Virus record (IMG/VR): IMGVR_UViG_3300013114_000447
Span: 62,001 to 126,000 of that record
Length of the DNA stretch: 64,000 nt
Reading direction: 5' to 3' (one strand)
DNA from: a virus
In this document: positions 45,883-53,882 of the stretch, piece by piece
Layout: the number at the start of each line of letters is the position of its first letter
Numbering within the stretch: the first letter of the stretch is position 1
Made by a program: the position numbers and the translations under genes
Notes under the pieces: model-generated
What the model was told of the DNA's origin: nothing
Seen by the model: only the letters and a program-made list of their open reading frames with translations
Databases searched by the model: none

Positions 45883-48800
45883 GTGAAGTTTGCACATATA
45901 AGTGATACTCATATCAAAAATCTGAAGTATCATTATGAATATCGAGTCATTTTTGAGCAGTTGTATGAAACGCTGCGGGAACAAAAAGTCGATTACATTA
46001 TACACTGTGGGGATATAGCCCACACCAAGACCCAGATCTCACCAGAGTTTGTTGAGATGTGTTCTGATTTTTTTCGCAGTCTCGCTGAGATTGCACCAAC
46101 CTATATCATTCTAGGAAACCATGACGGCAACCTAAAGAACAGCAGTCGTCAAGACGCACTGACACCGATTGTCGACGCGCTCAATCTGCCGACACTGCAC
46201 TTGCTTAAAGATTCAGGCGAGACTCATTTGAACGACGATTTCTGTTTGAATGTCTTGTCTGTTTTTGATCGAGACAACTGGATGAAGCCCACCAATACTG
46301 ACAAGATCAATATTGCACTTTATCATGGCTCAATCTCTAATTGTAAAACTGATACCAATTGGACGATGAGTTTTGGTGAAGATGATATATCTATCTTTGA
46401 CGATTTTGATTTTTCTATGCTTGGTGATATTCACCGTCGCCAATTCCTAGATCACGATGGACGCGTTTGGTATGCTGGCTCAACTGTTCAGCAGAACCAT
46501 GGCGAGACCAACGACAAAGGTATTCTCATTTGGGATATCAAATCTAAAGACGAATGGGACATTGAGCCGATTGTGTTTAAAAACCCTAAGCCGTTCTTTA
46601 CAATCCCGCTCACACTCAAGGGGCGGATGCCTCGCAATCTCCAAGTACCCACTGGCGCACGCCTGCGATTGGTTAGTAACAATAACCTTCCGCTTAACAC
46701 GATGCGCCGAGCAATGGACATTGCGAAGCATCGCTTTAAGCCCGAGAGCATCTCGTTTCTCAACAGAGCAGCAGGCGAGCGCGGTAATGTAGAAGATCTA
46801 ACTGACGGTATTAAGACAGAAAACCTGCGAGACATTAAAGTCCAAGAAGAACTGATTGACGAGTTCCTTTCAGATTACCAGACCGATGCCACAACCCTAG
46901 AGCGCGTGTTTGAGCTTAACAGCAAGTACAACAAGATTATCGAGGACCGAGAAGAGATCTCTAGAAACGTAAACTGGAGAATCAAGTCGTTTAAATGGGA
47001 CAATCTGTTTAATTACGGAAAGGATAACTCCATCGACTTTGAAAACCTTAACGGCATCATTGGCGTTTTTGGAAAGAACTTCAGCGGCAAATCTAGCATC
47101 ATTGATGCGGCCCTGTATACATTGTTCAACACCACCTCAAAGAACGAGCGCAAAAACCTCAACGTTATTAATCAACATCAAGAATCTTGCGAAGGCGTTT
47201 TAGAGATCGAGATCGGACACAAAGTCTACAACATTAAGCGCACCTCTGAAAAATATACGAAACGCTTGAAAGGTGTTGAGACCTTAGAAGCCAAAACAGA
47301 TTTGAACTTCGAAGTCTATGACCCTGTCACAGACGAGACAACATCCTTAAACGGCACCACACGCAATCAGACGGACGCAAATATTCGAAAGCACTTCGGG
47401 TCCATGGATGATTTTATGGTGTCTTCTCTGGCAAGCCAGCACGGTGCATTGGGATTCATTGATGAGGGTTCGACACGTCGAAAGGAAATCATCGCCAAGT
47501 TCCTCGATTTGGAGCTGTTTGACCAAAAGTTTAAGATGGCCAAAGACGACTCTGTTGAGGCCAAGGCTCTCCTGCGCAAGTATGAGGATCGGGATTACAA
47601 CACTGAGGTGCAGGCATTAGAAACCAGCTTGGAAGACTTGACTGTACAAGCGGAAACTAATCGCACAACTTGCGAGGATTATCGTAAAGAACTTAAACTT
47701 CTGAACGAAGGAGCGAGACGCTTAGACGAGAAGATCAATTCTATTCCTGGCAAGCTTATTGACATCACAAAAGTCATGACAGAGCAAAAAGATAAGCAAG
47801 TGTTGTCGAAGTTGTTGGAGGAGAAGATAACAAGCCAAACAGCACTGGCACTTGTCAAGCAGCAGAAAGTGGCAATATCAGAGAGCTTATTAGAGCTTAT
47901 CGATCATGCCACCCTCACAGCCGACAAAGCAGAAATTGATACTTTAGATCATAGTATTATGAATCTTCGAGAAGAGATTGAAAAGATTGGCAAAAAGGAA
48001 AAGCTTTTGAAGAGTATCCCCTGCGGCGATTCTTATCCTTCGTGTCGATTTATCAAAGATGCCTATATTGACGTAGCTAACAAGCCAGGAATTGAAGCAG
48101 ACCTTCACGCGGCCGCTATGCGTTTAGAAACGTTGTCTCCTGACGACACAGCCGAAAAGCTTGAAGAGTATCGTTTAACGCAAGAACTGATTGTAGAACT
48201 AAAGGCGGAAGTTGCCGCGCTGCAATTAGAATGCGAACGTAATAAGAACACAAAGGCCACAACTGATCAAGAATTGATCACTCTCACCACCAAGGTCGCT
48301 GAATATAAGCAAAACAAAAAGGTTATTGATGGACTTGAAAAAGTCATCAAAGAACGACAAGGTTACCAAACTAAGATCGAGACTAAAAAAGAAAAGATTG
48401 AAATCTGTGATAACGAGACATTAGAGATTGTACGACAGGTGGGTTCCTATGAAGAGAAGATTGAATCTCTCAAGGCTCAAAGTAAGGAGTATCAAGACCT
48501 TCAGAATAGTTATGCGGCATACGATTTGCTTATGCAATGCATGCACCCTAACGGAATCGCTTACGATATTATCAAGAAAAAGATTCCAGTCATTAACCAG
48601 GAGATTGCAAAAGTTCTCGCCAACATTGTTGAGTTCGAAGTGTTTTTTGAGACCAGCGGAAACAAGCTTGACATCTTTATTAAGCATCCTAAGCACGACG
48701 AACGGCCCATTGAAATGGCGTCAGGTGCAGAAAAGACAATGGCCGCGATGGCAATTCGTTTGGCTCTTTTAAGTGTTTCTTCACTTCCAAAGTCGGACTT

Positions 48801-48990
48801 GTTTATCCTCGATGAGCCGGGCACCGCATTGGACGAAGAAAATATGGAGGGTTTTATTAGGATCTTGGAACTAATTAAGGTATATTTTAAGAACGTTCTC
48901 TTGATCTCGCATTTAGACTCTCTCAAAGATTGCGTCGACATGCAGATTGTAATAGAAAAGAAAAAAGGCTACGCAAAGGTAAACCAATAA
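45883..48990 (+). CDS. Fused Mre11-Rad50 (gp47-gp46/SbcD-SbcC) recombination nuclease
   Basis: 1035 aa, GTG start after GGAGGG. Residues 1-~340 are an Mre11/SbcD phosphoesterase (HISDTHIK with D8 and H10, CGDIAH, LGNHDGN, then MLGDIHRRQ). From about 366 a Rad50/SbcC ATPase begins: Walker A G397KNFSGKSS, long coiled coils, a hook-like C714-x6-C721 (CGDSYPSC), the ABC signature MASGAEKTMAAMA and Walker B FILDEPGTALD. In T4 and bacteria these are separate proteins forming one complex that resects DNA ends for recombination-dependent replication. Here they are one chain, with a helical linker near 320-365. It has its own sigma70-type promoter. Confidence 0.93.
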   Translation: MKFAHISDTHIKNLKYHYEYRVIFEQLYETLREQKVDYIIHCGDIAHTKTQISPEFVEMCSDFFRSLAEIAPTYIILGNHDGNLKNSSRQDALTPIVDALNLPTLHLLKDSGETHLNDDFCLNVLSVFDRDNWMKPTNTDKINIALYHGSISNCKTDTNWTMSFGEDDISIFDDFDFSMLGDIHRRQFLDHDGRVWYAGSTVQQNHGETNDKGILIWDIKSKDEWDIEPIVFKNPKPFFTIPLTLKGRMPRNLQVPTGARLRLVSNNNLPLNTMRRAMDIAKHRFKPESISFLNRAAGERGNVEDLTDGIKTENLRDIKVQEELIDEFLSDYQTDATTLERVFELNSKYNKIIEDREEISRNVNWRIKSFKWDNLFNYGKDNSIDFENLNGIIGVFGKNFSGKSSIIDAALYTLFNTTSKNERKNLNVINQHQESCEGVLEIEIGHKVYNIKRTSEKYTKRLKGVETLEAKTDLNFEVYDPVTDETTSLNGTTRNQTDANIRKHFGSMDDFMVSSLASQHGALGFIDEGSTRRKEIIAKFLDLELFDQKFKMAKDDSVEAKALLRKYEDRDYNTEVQALETSLEDLTVQAETNRTTCEDYRKELKLLNEGARRLDEKINSIPGKLIDITKVMTEQKDKQVLSKLLEEKITSQTALALVKQQKVAISESLLELIDHATLTADKAEIDTLDHSIMNLREEIEKIGKKEKLLKSIPCGDSYPSCRFIKDAYIDVANKPGIEADLHAAAMRLETLSPDDTAEKLEEYRLTQELIVELKAEVAALQLECERNKNTKATTDQELITLTTKVAEYKQNKKVIDGLEKVIKERQGYQTKIETKKEKIEICDNETLEIVRQVGSYEEKIESLKAQSKEYQDLQNSYAAYDLLMQCMHPNGIAYDIIKKKIPVINQEIAKVLANIVEFEVFFETSGNKLDIFIKHPKHDERPIEMASGAEKTMAAMAIRLALLSVSSLPKSDLFILDEPGTALDEENMEGFIRILELIKVYFKNVLLISHLDSLKDCVDMQIVIEKKKGYAKVNQ

Positions 48991-49898
48991 TGAAATTATT
49001 AATGGAAAATTGGCGAAAATTTGTCAATGAAACTGAAGAAAATCTTCACGAACTGGATAAGGGCGCGCTTTATGCGTTAAATAATCCAGGCACTCCCTTG
49101 GCAACTTACGTCGCGGTACTTAAGAAATATGCGAATGATCCAGAATTTGATAAGATCGCCGGCGCAGGCCAAGCCGATGGCCAGCCGGCCGATGAGGTGG
49201 CTAAGGTGCAGCCGGGCGCTATAGCTGCACAAGATCTCACAGCGACCCAAGCAGAAATTGGATTTGGAAATAGTCTGGCTGATCAGGTAGCTAATAAATA
49301 CGACGCCACTAAAACTGCTCTTGGACTAAACGGATCTCCAATTGTTATGGCTTCGAAGTCAGGTCCAGTTCCAATTTTAGTATACAATGGAAAATATATT
49401 TTAGACGGGCATCACCGGTGGTCACAAATTATGATGGTCAATCCAGGTGGTACTGTTAAGGTCGACAATTTAACTGGACCCGCTATCGACAATGAAGAAG
49501 AGGCTCTTAAGGTTATGCAATTCGCCATCGCTGCGACTGCTGACAAAGTAGTGACAAAGCCATTTGAGGGTGAAAATTTAATGCAAGCAAACGAGCAACA
49601 AGTAGCGAACTTTGTTCTTAAAAATGTTACTGATGAAGTCTTGCAGCTTTTAGTTCAGGCTGAGAAGATTGAAAAACCAGATAAACGCCTCGCTGCCCAA
49701 TATATTGCTGGTAATCTGCCGGTCATTAAGAAGTCTGCCGGCCGGTTCTCTCGCGAGAAAAGTATGCCTCAAGCCGGCGACTCTGGCGTTTCACAGGATG
49801 CGGTTAATCAAGCGCTTGGCACAGGCAAGGTTAACTTTGATAGCCCCAAGCCGGCCGACGCATATGGGAACCGCCCAGAGAAAAAAGCCGCAGAATAA
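48990..49898 (+). CDS. ParB/Srx-like-fold protein with W-x-x-F-x-N-E tag
   Basis: 302 aa from ATG 48990 (TAATG overlap with the previous stop; the upstream in-frame ATG at 48930 lies within the Rad50 gene). The start MKLLMENWRKFVNETEEN is the second tag type. The centre has PIVMASKSGPVPILVYNGK then ILDGHHRWSQIM (about 138-149), which is the DGHHR signature of the ParB/sulfiredoxin-like fold. The remainder is helical with a Gly/Pro-rich C-terminus. ParB-like phage proteins can bind DNA or act as nucleases; which applies here is unknown. It lies directly before the FtsZ-like gene. Confidence 0.65.
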   Translation: MKLLMENWRKFVNETEENLHELDKGALYALNNPGTPLATYVAVLKKYANDPEFDKIAGAGQADGQPADEVAKVQPGAIAAQDLTATQAEIGFGNSLADQVANKYDATKTALGLNGSPIVMASKSGPVPILVYNGKYILDGHHRWSQIMMVNPGGTVKVDNLTGPAIDNEEEALKVMQFAIAATADKVVTKPFEGENLMQANEQQVANFVLKNVTDEVLQLLVQAEKIEKPDKRLAAQYIAGNLPVIKKSAGRFSREKSMPQAGDSGVSQDAVNQALGTGKVNFDSPKPADAYGNRPEKKAAE

Positions 49899-49913
49899 TA
49901 AACGGAGATTATA

Positions 49914-51041
49914 ATGAACAACCCTGACGATTTTGATTTTGCCGAGACAGCAACGGAAACCAATCCGCCTGCTCTCGAAACCCCTAAAACTAGTGAGTTC
50001 GACGACTTTGATTTCGTCGATCACTATGGAGACGATGAAGAAGTAACCCACGAGAATTTGCTTCCGGAGAACACTGTTCCCGCATCACTGAACTGTGCCA
50101 TTGTTGGCGTAGGTGGAGGTGGGGGCAAGATGGCCAAAGCCTTTCTCGATCTTGGCTACAACAGGACTCTGCTTGTTAATACCACTGCTAAAGATATCCC
50201 TGACGCTGTGGGTGATGAGCATGTGGTTTTGATTCCCGATGCCGATGGCATTGGAAAAGATGTGAATTTAGGAAAAGCTGTGTTTGATGCAAACAGTACA
50301 GTCGTAGAAGATGCCCTCCGCACAAAATTAGGCAAAGTTGACTGGCTGTTCGTTTGCGCTGGAGGTGGCGGTGGAACTGGTTCTGCCGTCGCTTCTCTAC
50401 ACAGCGTCTTTGAGCGCTACCTTAAGTCGGTACAAGCCGAAGGCGAGGTAGTATACATTACGTCGTGGCCGACCGCACAAGAATGCTTGAATCCAACAAT
50501 TAGCAAGAATGCGTTAGCTTTACTTAATGATGTTTCCCAGCACACTCACATCGTTTTGGACAACGAACGCCAAGTTAAATTGTTGCGCGGAAAGGTGGGG
50601 ATGCTGAATCTGTTTCCTTCTGCCAACACGGCGTTTGCAAAGTTAATGACTCAAATTCTCAAACTCTCCAGCGATAAATCGCCGATTCAATCGTTTGATA
50701 CCAAAGATCTAGAAAGATGTTTGCGAACCCCACAAAGAATGTTTATTGGATCGACAATGGTAAAAGATCCCGCTACGCCAAACCTAGGCGCTACGATTCT
50801 TCAGAATTGTATGAAGCGTTCTCCGTGTCCCGCCCCCAAAGGTAAGCCCCAAACCGGCGCATTATTATTGATTGCGTCGTCTGAGATGGCAAACGATCCA
50901 GAGATTAGCAAACACATGGATGCAGCGATTGGATATGTTGGCGGCAGAACAGACACACTTTTTTCAGGTGTTTATATTAATGATAATGTACCTGGGCTCG
51001 TTGCCATACTATGTATGAATGGGCTACCCAAAGGAAAATAA
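49914..51041 (+). CDS. FtsZ/tubulin-like GTPase
   Basis: 375 aa. After a ~55-residue acidic N-terminal arm with two DDFDF motifs (residues 5-9 and 30-34), the core starts with CAIVGVGGGGGKMAKAF (FtsZ G1). The tubulin signature A149-GGGGGTGSA follows, then ITSWPT, and DNERQ at the position of the FtsZ PNDRL. SFDTKDLE aligns with the FtsZ T7 loop NLDFADV and keeps both aspartates, so GTP hydrolysis is plausible. The C-terminal domain (TGALLLIASSEM, then GVYINDN, VAILCMNG) matches the FtsZ activation domain. It lacks the FtsZ C-terminal partner peptide. Phages use tubulins (PhuZ) to position DNA; the role here is inferred. Confidence 0.85.
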   Translation: MNNPDDFDFAETATETNPPALETPKTSEFDDFDFVDHYGDDEEVTHENLLPENTVPASLNCAIVGVGGGGGKMAKAFLDLGYNRTLLVNTTAKDIPDAVGDEHVVLIPDADGIGKDVNLGKAVFDANSTVVEDALRTKLGKVDWLFVCAGGGGGTGSAVASLHSVFERYLKSVQAEGEVVYITSWPTAQECLNPTISKNALALLNDVSQHTHIVLDNERQVKLLRGKVGMLNLFPSANTAFAKLMTQILKLSSDKSPIQSFDTKDLERCLRTPQRMFIGSTMVKDPATPNLGATILQNCMKRSPCPAPKGKPQTGALLLIASSEMANDPEISKHMDAAIGYVGGRTDTLFSGVYINDNVPGLVAILCMNGLPKGK

Positions 51042-51044
51042 TAA

Positions 51045-51206
51045 ATGAGTACACCACGAGATTTAGCGCGAGATACATGGGCAAGAACGAAGCAGCTTGT
51101 TTTGCTTAACGGCGCATTAGAAGATTATGTCCTGCTCGCCGTTACGAAAGTAACGTGTTTGGCTATCGGACTTGCCGCTGGCTGGCACATGTGGGGAGGA
51201 GTATAA
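51045..51206 (+). CDS. Small single-span membrane protein
   Basis: 53 aa: MSTPRDLARDTWARTKQLVL at the start, then a transmembrane helix (LLAVTKVTCLAIGLAAGWHM) near the C-terminus. It has AAGGAAA upstream and stops directly before the next ATG. First of a run of very small membrane proteins; function unknown. Confidence 0.65.
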   Translation: MSTPRDLARDTWARTKQLVLLNGALEDYVLLAVTKVTCLAIGLAAGWHMWGGV

Positions 51207-51551
51207 ATGAAAATCACCAAATCCCAATTGATGCAGATTATTAAAGAAGAAACATCTAGCTTAAACGAAATGCCGTATCGGCAAGGGGGTCGCCACGCCG
51301 GCTACGACGCCAATTGGCGCCGCACGTTTGGTGAGCCAGATCCCTCTCAAAAAGATACGGAAGCACAAGCCATTGCAGACATGGATGTGGGAATTGCGCG
51401 AGAGTTTGCGCAAGACGTTGTAGAATTTGTACGCCAGAATGTAGCTTCTGAGCAGGCACCAGCCCTGGCAGAAATGTCGATGGGGGACTTTTTGAGACTA
51501 GCTGCTGATTTAGCAGGCGATGAGCCGCTGGTAACACAAGTCGGAGAATAA
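51207..51551 (+). CDS. IIKEE-tagged small protein
   Basis: 114 aa. MKITKSQLMQIIKEETSSLN is a perfect example of the recurrent tag; GGGGAGGA lies upstream. The body has no recognised domain (GGRHAGYDANWRR, then helices FAQDVVEFVRQNV and MGDFLRLAADLAG). The first 45 bases are nearly repeated at the start of the next gene. Inferred to be a head-targeted accessory protein. Confidence 0.65.
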   Translation: MKITKSQLMQIIKEETSSLNEMPYRQGGRHAGYDANWRRTFGEPDPSQKDTEAQAIADMDVGIAREFAQDVVEFVRQNVASEQAPALAEMSMGDFLRLAADLAGDEPLVTQVGE

Positions 51552-51552
51552 G

Positions 51553-51789
51553 ATGAAAGTAACCAAGTCCCAATTGATGCAGATCATCAAAGAGGAGATT
51601 ACGAATATGAATCGTGGACTTCGAGAGTTTGCAGAATGGGTGATGGAAGTAAATGGACATATTGAAAGCTTGTCTGACGAATATGTATCGGCAGACGAAT
51701 TGGCCACCGACGTTAATCTGTATGATTTATGGTACCAGGGAATCCCGGCTGCCGCGGCTGCGCAAGATCTTATAAGCGGTGACTATTGA
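51553..51789 (+). CDS. IIKEE-tagged small protein
   Basis: 78 aa. MKVTKSQLMQIIKEEITNMN, the same tag, then a short helical body (LREFAEWVMEVNGHIESLSD). The DNA of the tag matches the previous gene, including an identical 17-base run. It follows the previous stop by one base and overlaps the next start by ATGA-type contact. Function unknown. Confidence 0.65.
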   Translation: MKVTKSQLMQIIKEEITNMNRGLREFAEWVMEVNGHIESLSDEYVSADELATDVNLYDLWYQGIPAAAAAQDLISGDY

Positions 51790-51923
51790 TGAAGCTTTGG
51801 AATAAACTAAATCACTGGCTCGACTGGCGCGGCATTAAGTGGACCGACATTATCGGCTCGGGTGTAGCGTTTGGAACAATCATCGGACTAGTTATAGTAT
51901 TAACCTGGGCAGGATTGCAATGA
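51789..51923 (+). CDS. Small Trp-rich membrane protein
   Basis: 44 aa. MKLWNKLNHWLDWRGIKWTD precedes a single transmembrane span (IIGSGVAFGTIIGLVIVLTW). It starts within the previous stop (TGATG) and overlaps the next start (ATGA). An N-terminal amphipathic helix plus a single span recalls small holin or antiholin-like proteins, but that is a guess. Confidence 0.6.
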   Translation: MKLWNKLNHWLDWRGIKWTDIIGSGVAFGTIIGLVIVLTWAGLQ

Positions 51924-52117
51924 GAGAAAGGCTTCGAAGGTTATGGAGTGTAGACGTGCTGGCTGTAGGGCTGGCATTACTTGCTTTGGCATACGCGTGC
52001 TGTGTGCACCATCGAGCCCAAGAAAGATTGAATGAAATTGAAGGCGTGGTTAACGAAGGAATTCATATTCCGACACAGCCAACTCCACCAGTGAGGTTCG
52101 AACCAGAATGTCAATAA
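51920..52117 (+). CDS. Small single-span membrane protein
   Basis: 65 aa from ATG 51920 (ATGA overlap; the upstream in-frame ATG at 51839 is inside the previous gene). A basic N-terminus (MRERLRRLW), one span (VDVLAVGLALLALAYACC) and a short soluble end rich in Pro. Part of the membrane-protein run. Confidence 0.6.
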   Translation: MRERLRRLWSVDVLAVGLALLALAYACCVHHRAQERLNEIEGVVNEGIHIPTQPTPPVRFEPECQ

Positions 52118-53112
52118 AGATTACAAAAAAGAAACTGATGGAAACTGTGGAGAAGGAAATGAAAAATGTCCTTCTAGAGACATATTTGCGCATCCACCTT
52201 TCACAAGTTTTAACAGAGCGAACTGAGGGAATGTCGACTGCTAAAATTGAGGCGCTGCTCTCATCTGTGATTGACAATTTGGAGGGTATCGATATGAGTA
52301 TCGATTACCTCACTTCAGCGATAACTGGTCATGATCCATATTCTTTGGGGATCGCACAGAAGGTGGCCGGCCGCGGCGGCGGACGCTTCTCTCCTGTTCC
52401 ATCCCCTCCGGAACAAGTCTCTGAAGCGGAAGAATTGTCGGAACTAAACCCTAATAAAACATTGGACCAACAAGAGCCCGAGGACTTTGAAGAGCCCGAG
52501 GAAGATCCTGACGCTTTAAGGTCCGATACAGTTTTAGGGGCCACCGGAAAATGGCCTGAAGAGCCTTCTGAGCCAGCGCAACAACGGCCTCCTCGTGAAT
52601 ATCGAAGTAAGGCCATTGAACTTTTGGCTTCGTTTCATGTAAATGTTGATCAGCAAGCTATAGATGCAGTGGCGTGGCAACTATACCACAATGCCATGGG
52701 CGCCCCCACGCAGGCGATGGAAGAACCCCCGAAGAAACGAAAAAGATTTAAGTTTTTTGAAAACGTAGGAAAACGCCCTAATGCTGAGCTACTAGCTTTA
52801 TTGCGAACAATGTTGAAAACTGCCGAAGATCCTTATGCAGATGAACAACGACTCCTATCTTTAGGAGGTGAATTAGAAGACATGCTCGGCCAATTGGCGC
52901 CGGCAGCCGAGTGGGCCCAAGAGCAGGGCTATGACCGGCCTACATATAGTGAAAACCTACAGCAGTATATTAGAGAAGAACTCGAAGCTTATTTGGAAGA
53001 AGAGGAAAAGAATAATCCTTGGGCCATATGCACTAGTTCTGTCGGCAGAGAAGATAAAGAAAAATATGAGAAATGCGTAAAAAGCATAAAAGCACAAAAT
53101 AGAGGAAAATAA
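52108..53112 (+). CDS. Tagged multi-motif protein with C-terminal WAICT module
   Basis: 334 aa. The N-terminus MSIKITKKKLMETVEKEMKN is a divergent tag. A Pro/Glu-rich low-complexity region (about 105-165) precedes a helical domain (KAIELLASFHVNVDQQAIDA, then RKRFKFFENVGKRPNAELLA). The C-terminus NPWAICTSSVGREDKEKYEK with a second Cys (KCVKSIK) is a module I recall at the end of many marine phage proteins. No enzymatic motif. The tag suggests targeting to the head or an assembly complex. Confidence 0.6.
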   Translation: MSIKITKKKLMETVEKEMKNVLLETYLRIHLSQVLTERTEGMSTAKIEALLSSVIDNLEGIDMSIDYLTSAITGHDPYSLGIAQKVAGRGGGRFSPVPSPPEQVSEAEELSELNPNKTLDQQEPEDFEEPEEDPDALRSDTVLGATGKWPEEPSEPAQQRPPREYRSKAIELLASFHVNVDQQAIDAVAWQLYHNAMGAPTQAMEEPPKKRKRFKFFENVGKRPNAELLALLRTMLKTAEDPYADEQRLLSLGGELEDMLGQLAPAAEWAQEQGYDRPTYSENLQQYIREELEAYLEEEEKNNPWAICTSSVGREDKEKYEKCVKSIKAQNRGK

Positions 53113-53113
53113 A

Positions 53114-53305
53114 ATGAGTGTATTAAGTAACTTATGGAATAGCACCGTCACAGCCGCAGGTCACGTATGGAGCGTTGCCCTGGATTTAGGATGGTCAGTA
53201 TGGCACGAAGTCAAAGATGGCATTAGTCGTTTAAGCTGGTGGTTATTGGTCGGATTGGTCTGGCTCGATGGACTAGCAGTAGGCTGGTGGCTGTGGAGTA
53301 GCTAG
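53114..53305 (+). CDS. Small Trp-rich membrane protein
   Basis: 63 aa with about nine Trp residues. An amphipathic first half (VWSVALDLGWSVWHEVKDG) is followed by one span (LSWWLLVGLVWLDGLAVGWW). It ends one base into the next GTG start. Possibly a pinholin-type or antiholin protein of the lysis cassette; not proven. Confidence 0.6.
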   Translation: MSVLSNLWNSTVTAAGHVWSVALDLGWSVWHEVKDGISRLSWWLLVGLVWLDGLAVGWWLWSS

Positions 53306-53499
53306 TGGCTGAGCATAAAGGATTTTTAGATACGTGGTTGTTAAAGCTTACTTCTCGTAAGTTATTGGTATGGATAACTGCGTCTGCATTAGCCTTTACC
53401 GGGTATTTGACGAGCGGTGATTGGGTAGTTATTAGTACCGTCTTCATTGGCACCCAAGGTGCCGTCGACATTGTTGAGAGATTCAAGGGACGCAAGTGA
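53305..53499 (+). CDS. Putative holin-like membrane protein
   Basis: 64 aa, GTG start overlapping the previous TAG. Two hydrophobic segments (LLVWITASALAFTGYL and VVISTVFIGTQGAVDIV) separated by a short turn TSGDW, with a basic C-terminus (ERFKGRK). This is the topology of small class II-type holins. A spanin-like protein follows directly. Confidence 0.5.
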   Translation: MAEHKGFLDTWLLKLTSRKLLVWITASALAFTGYLTSGDWVVISTVFIGTQGAVDIVERFKGRK

Positions 53500-53882
53500 C
53501 ACCACAACAACTGATCATCCAGTTCTTAGTAAAGAATTGGAAAGGAGTATTGATCGTTCTTTTGTCTGGCGTAGTGATGGGCAAAATGCGCTATGACTAT
53601 AAGCAGATGCAAGCGGCATACGAGGCTTCAGAACAATCTCTGCAAGCTCAGATTGCTGGACTGCAAGAGATCCACAAGAAGCAAATGGCGGATATGGAAG
53701 AATCACTACAGGTCTACAAAGATACCTTAGATCAAGTAGAACAAGATTACCAAGAGAGCCAAGAAGAATTGCTCGAAGAGATCGAGAACCGTAGAGAAGA
53801 ATACGGAAGACAATTCTCTCAAGACCCAGAAGAACTAGCGGAGACTATAATGTTAATGTACGGATTTAATTATGTTCCTTAG
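53496..53882 (+). CDS. Putative i-spanin (Rz-like)
   Basis: 128 aa, GTG start. One N-terminal span (NWKGVLIVLLSGVVMG) then a long coiled coil (about 35-115, e.g. YEASEQSLQAQIAGLQEI and QVEQDYQESQEELLEEIENR). An inner-membrane anchor plus periplasmic coil is the i-spanin layout, which helps fuse the membranes in Gram-negative lysis. No clear lipoprotein partner (o-spanin) is seen; the next gene has a signal peptide but no lipobox. Confidence 0.5.
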   Translation: MTPQQLIIQFLVKNWKGVLIVLLSGVVMGKMRYDYKQMQAAYEASEQSLQAQIAGLQEIHKKQMADMEESLQVYKDTLDQVEQDYQESQEELLEEIENRREEYGRQFSQDPEELAETIMLMYGFNYVP

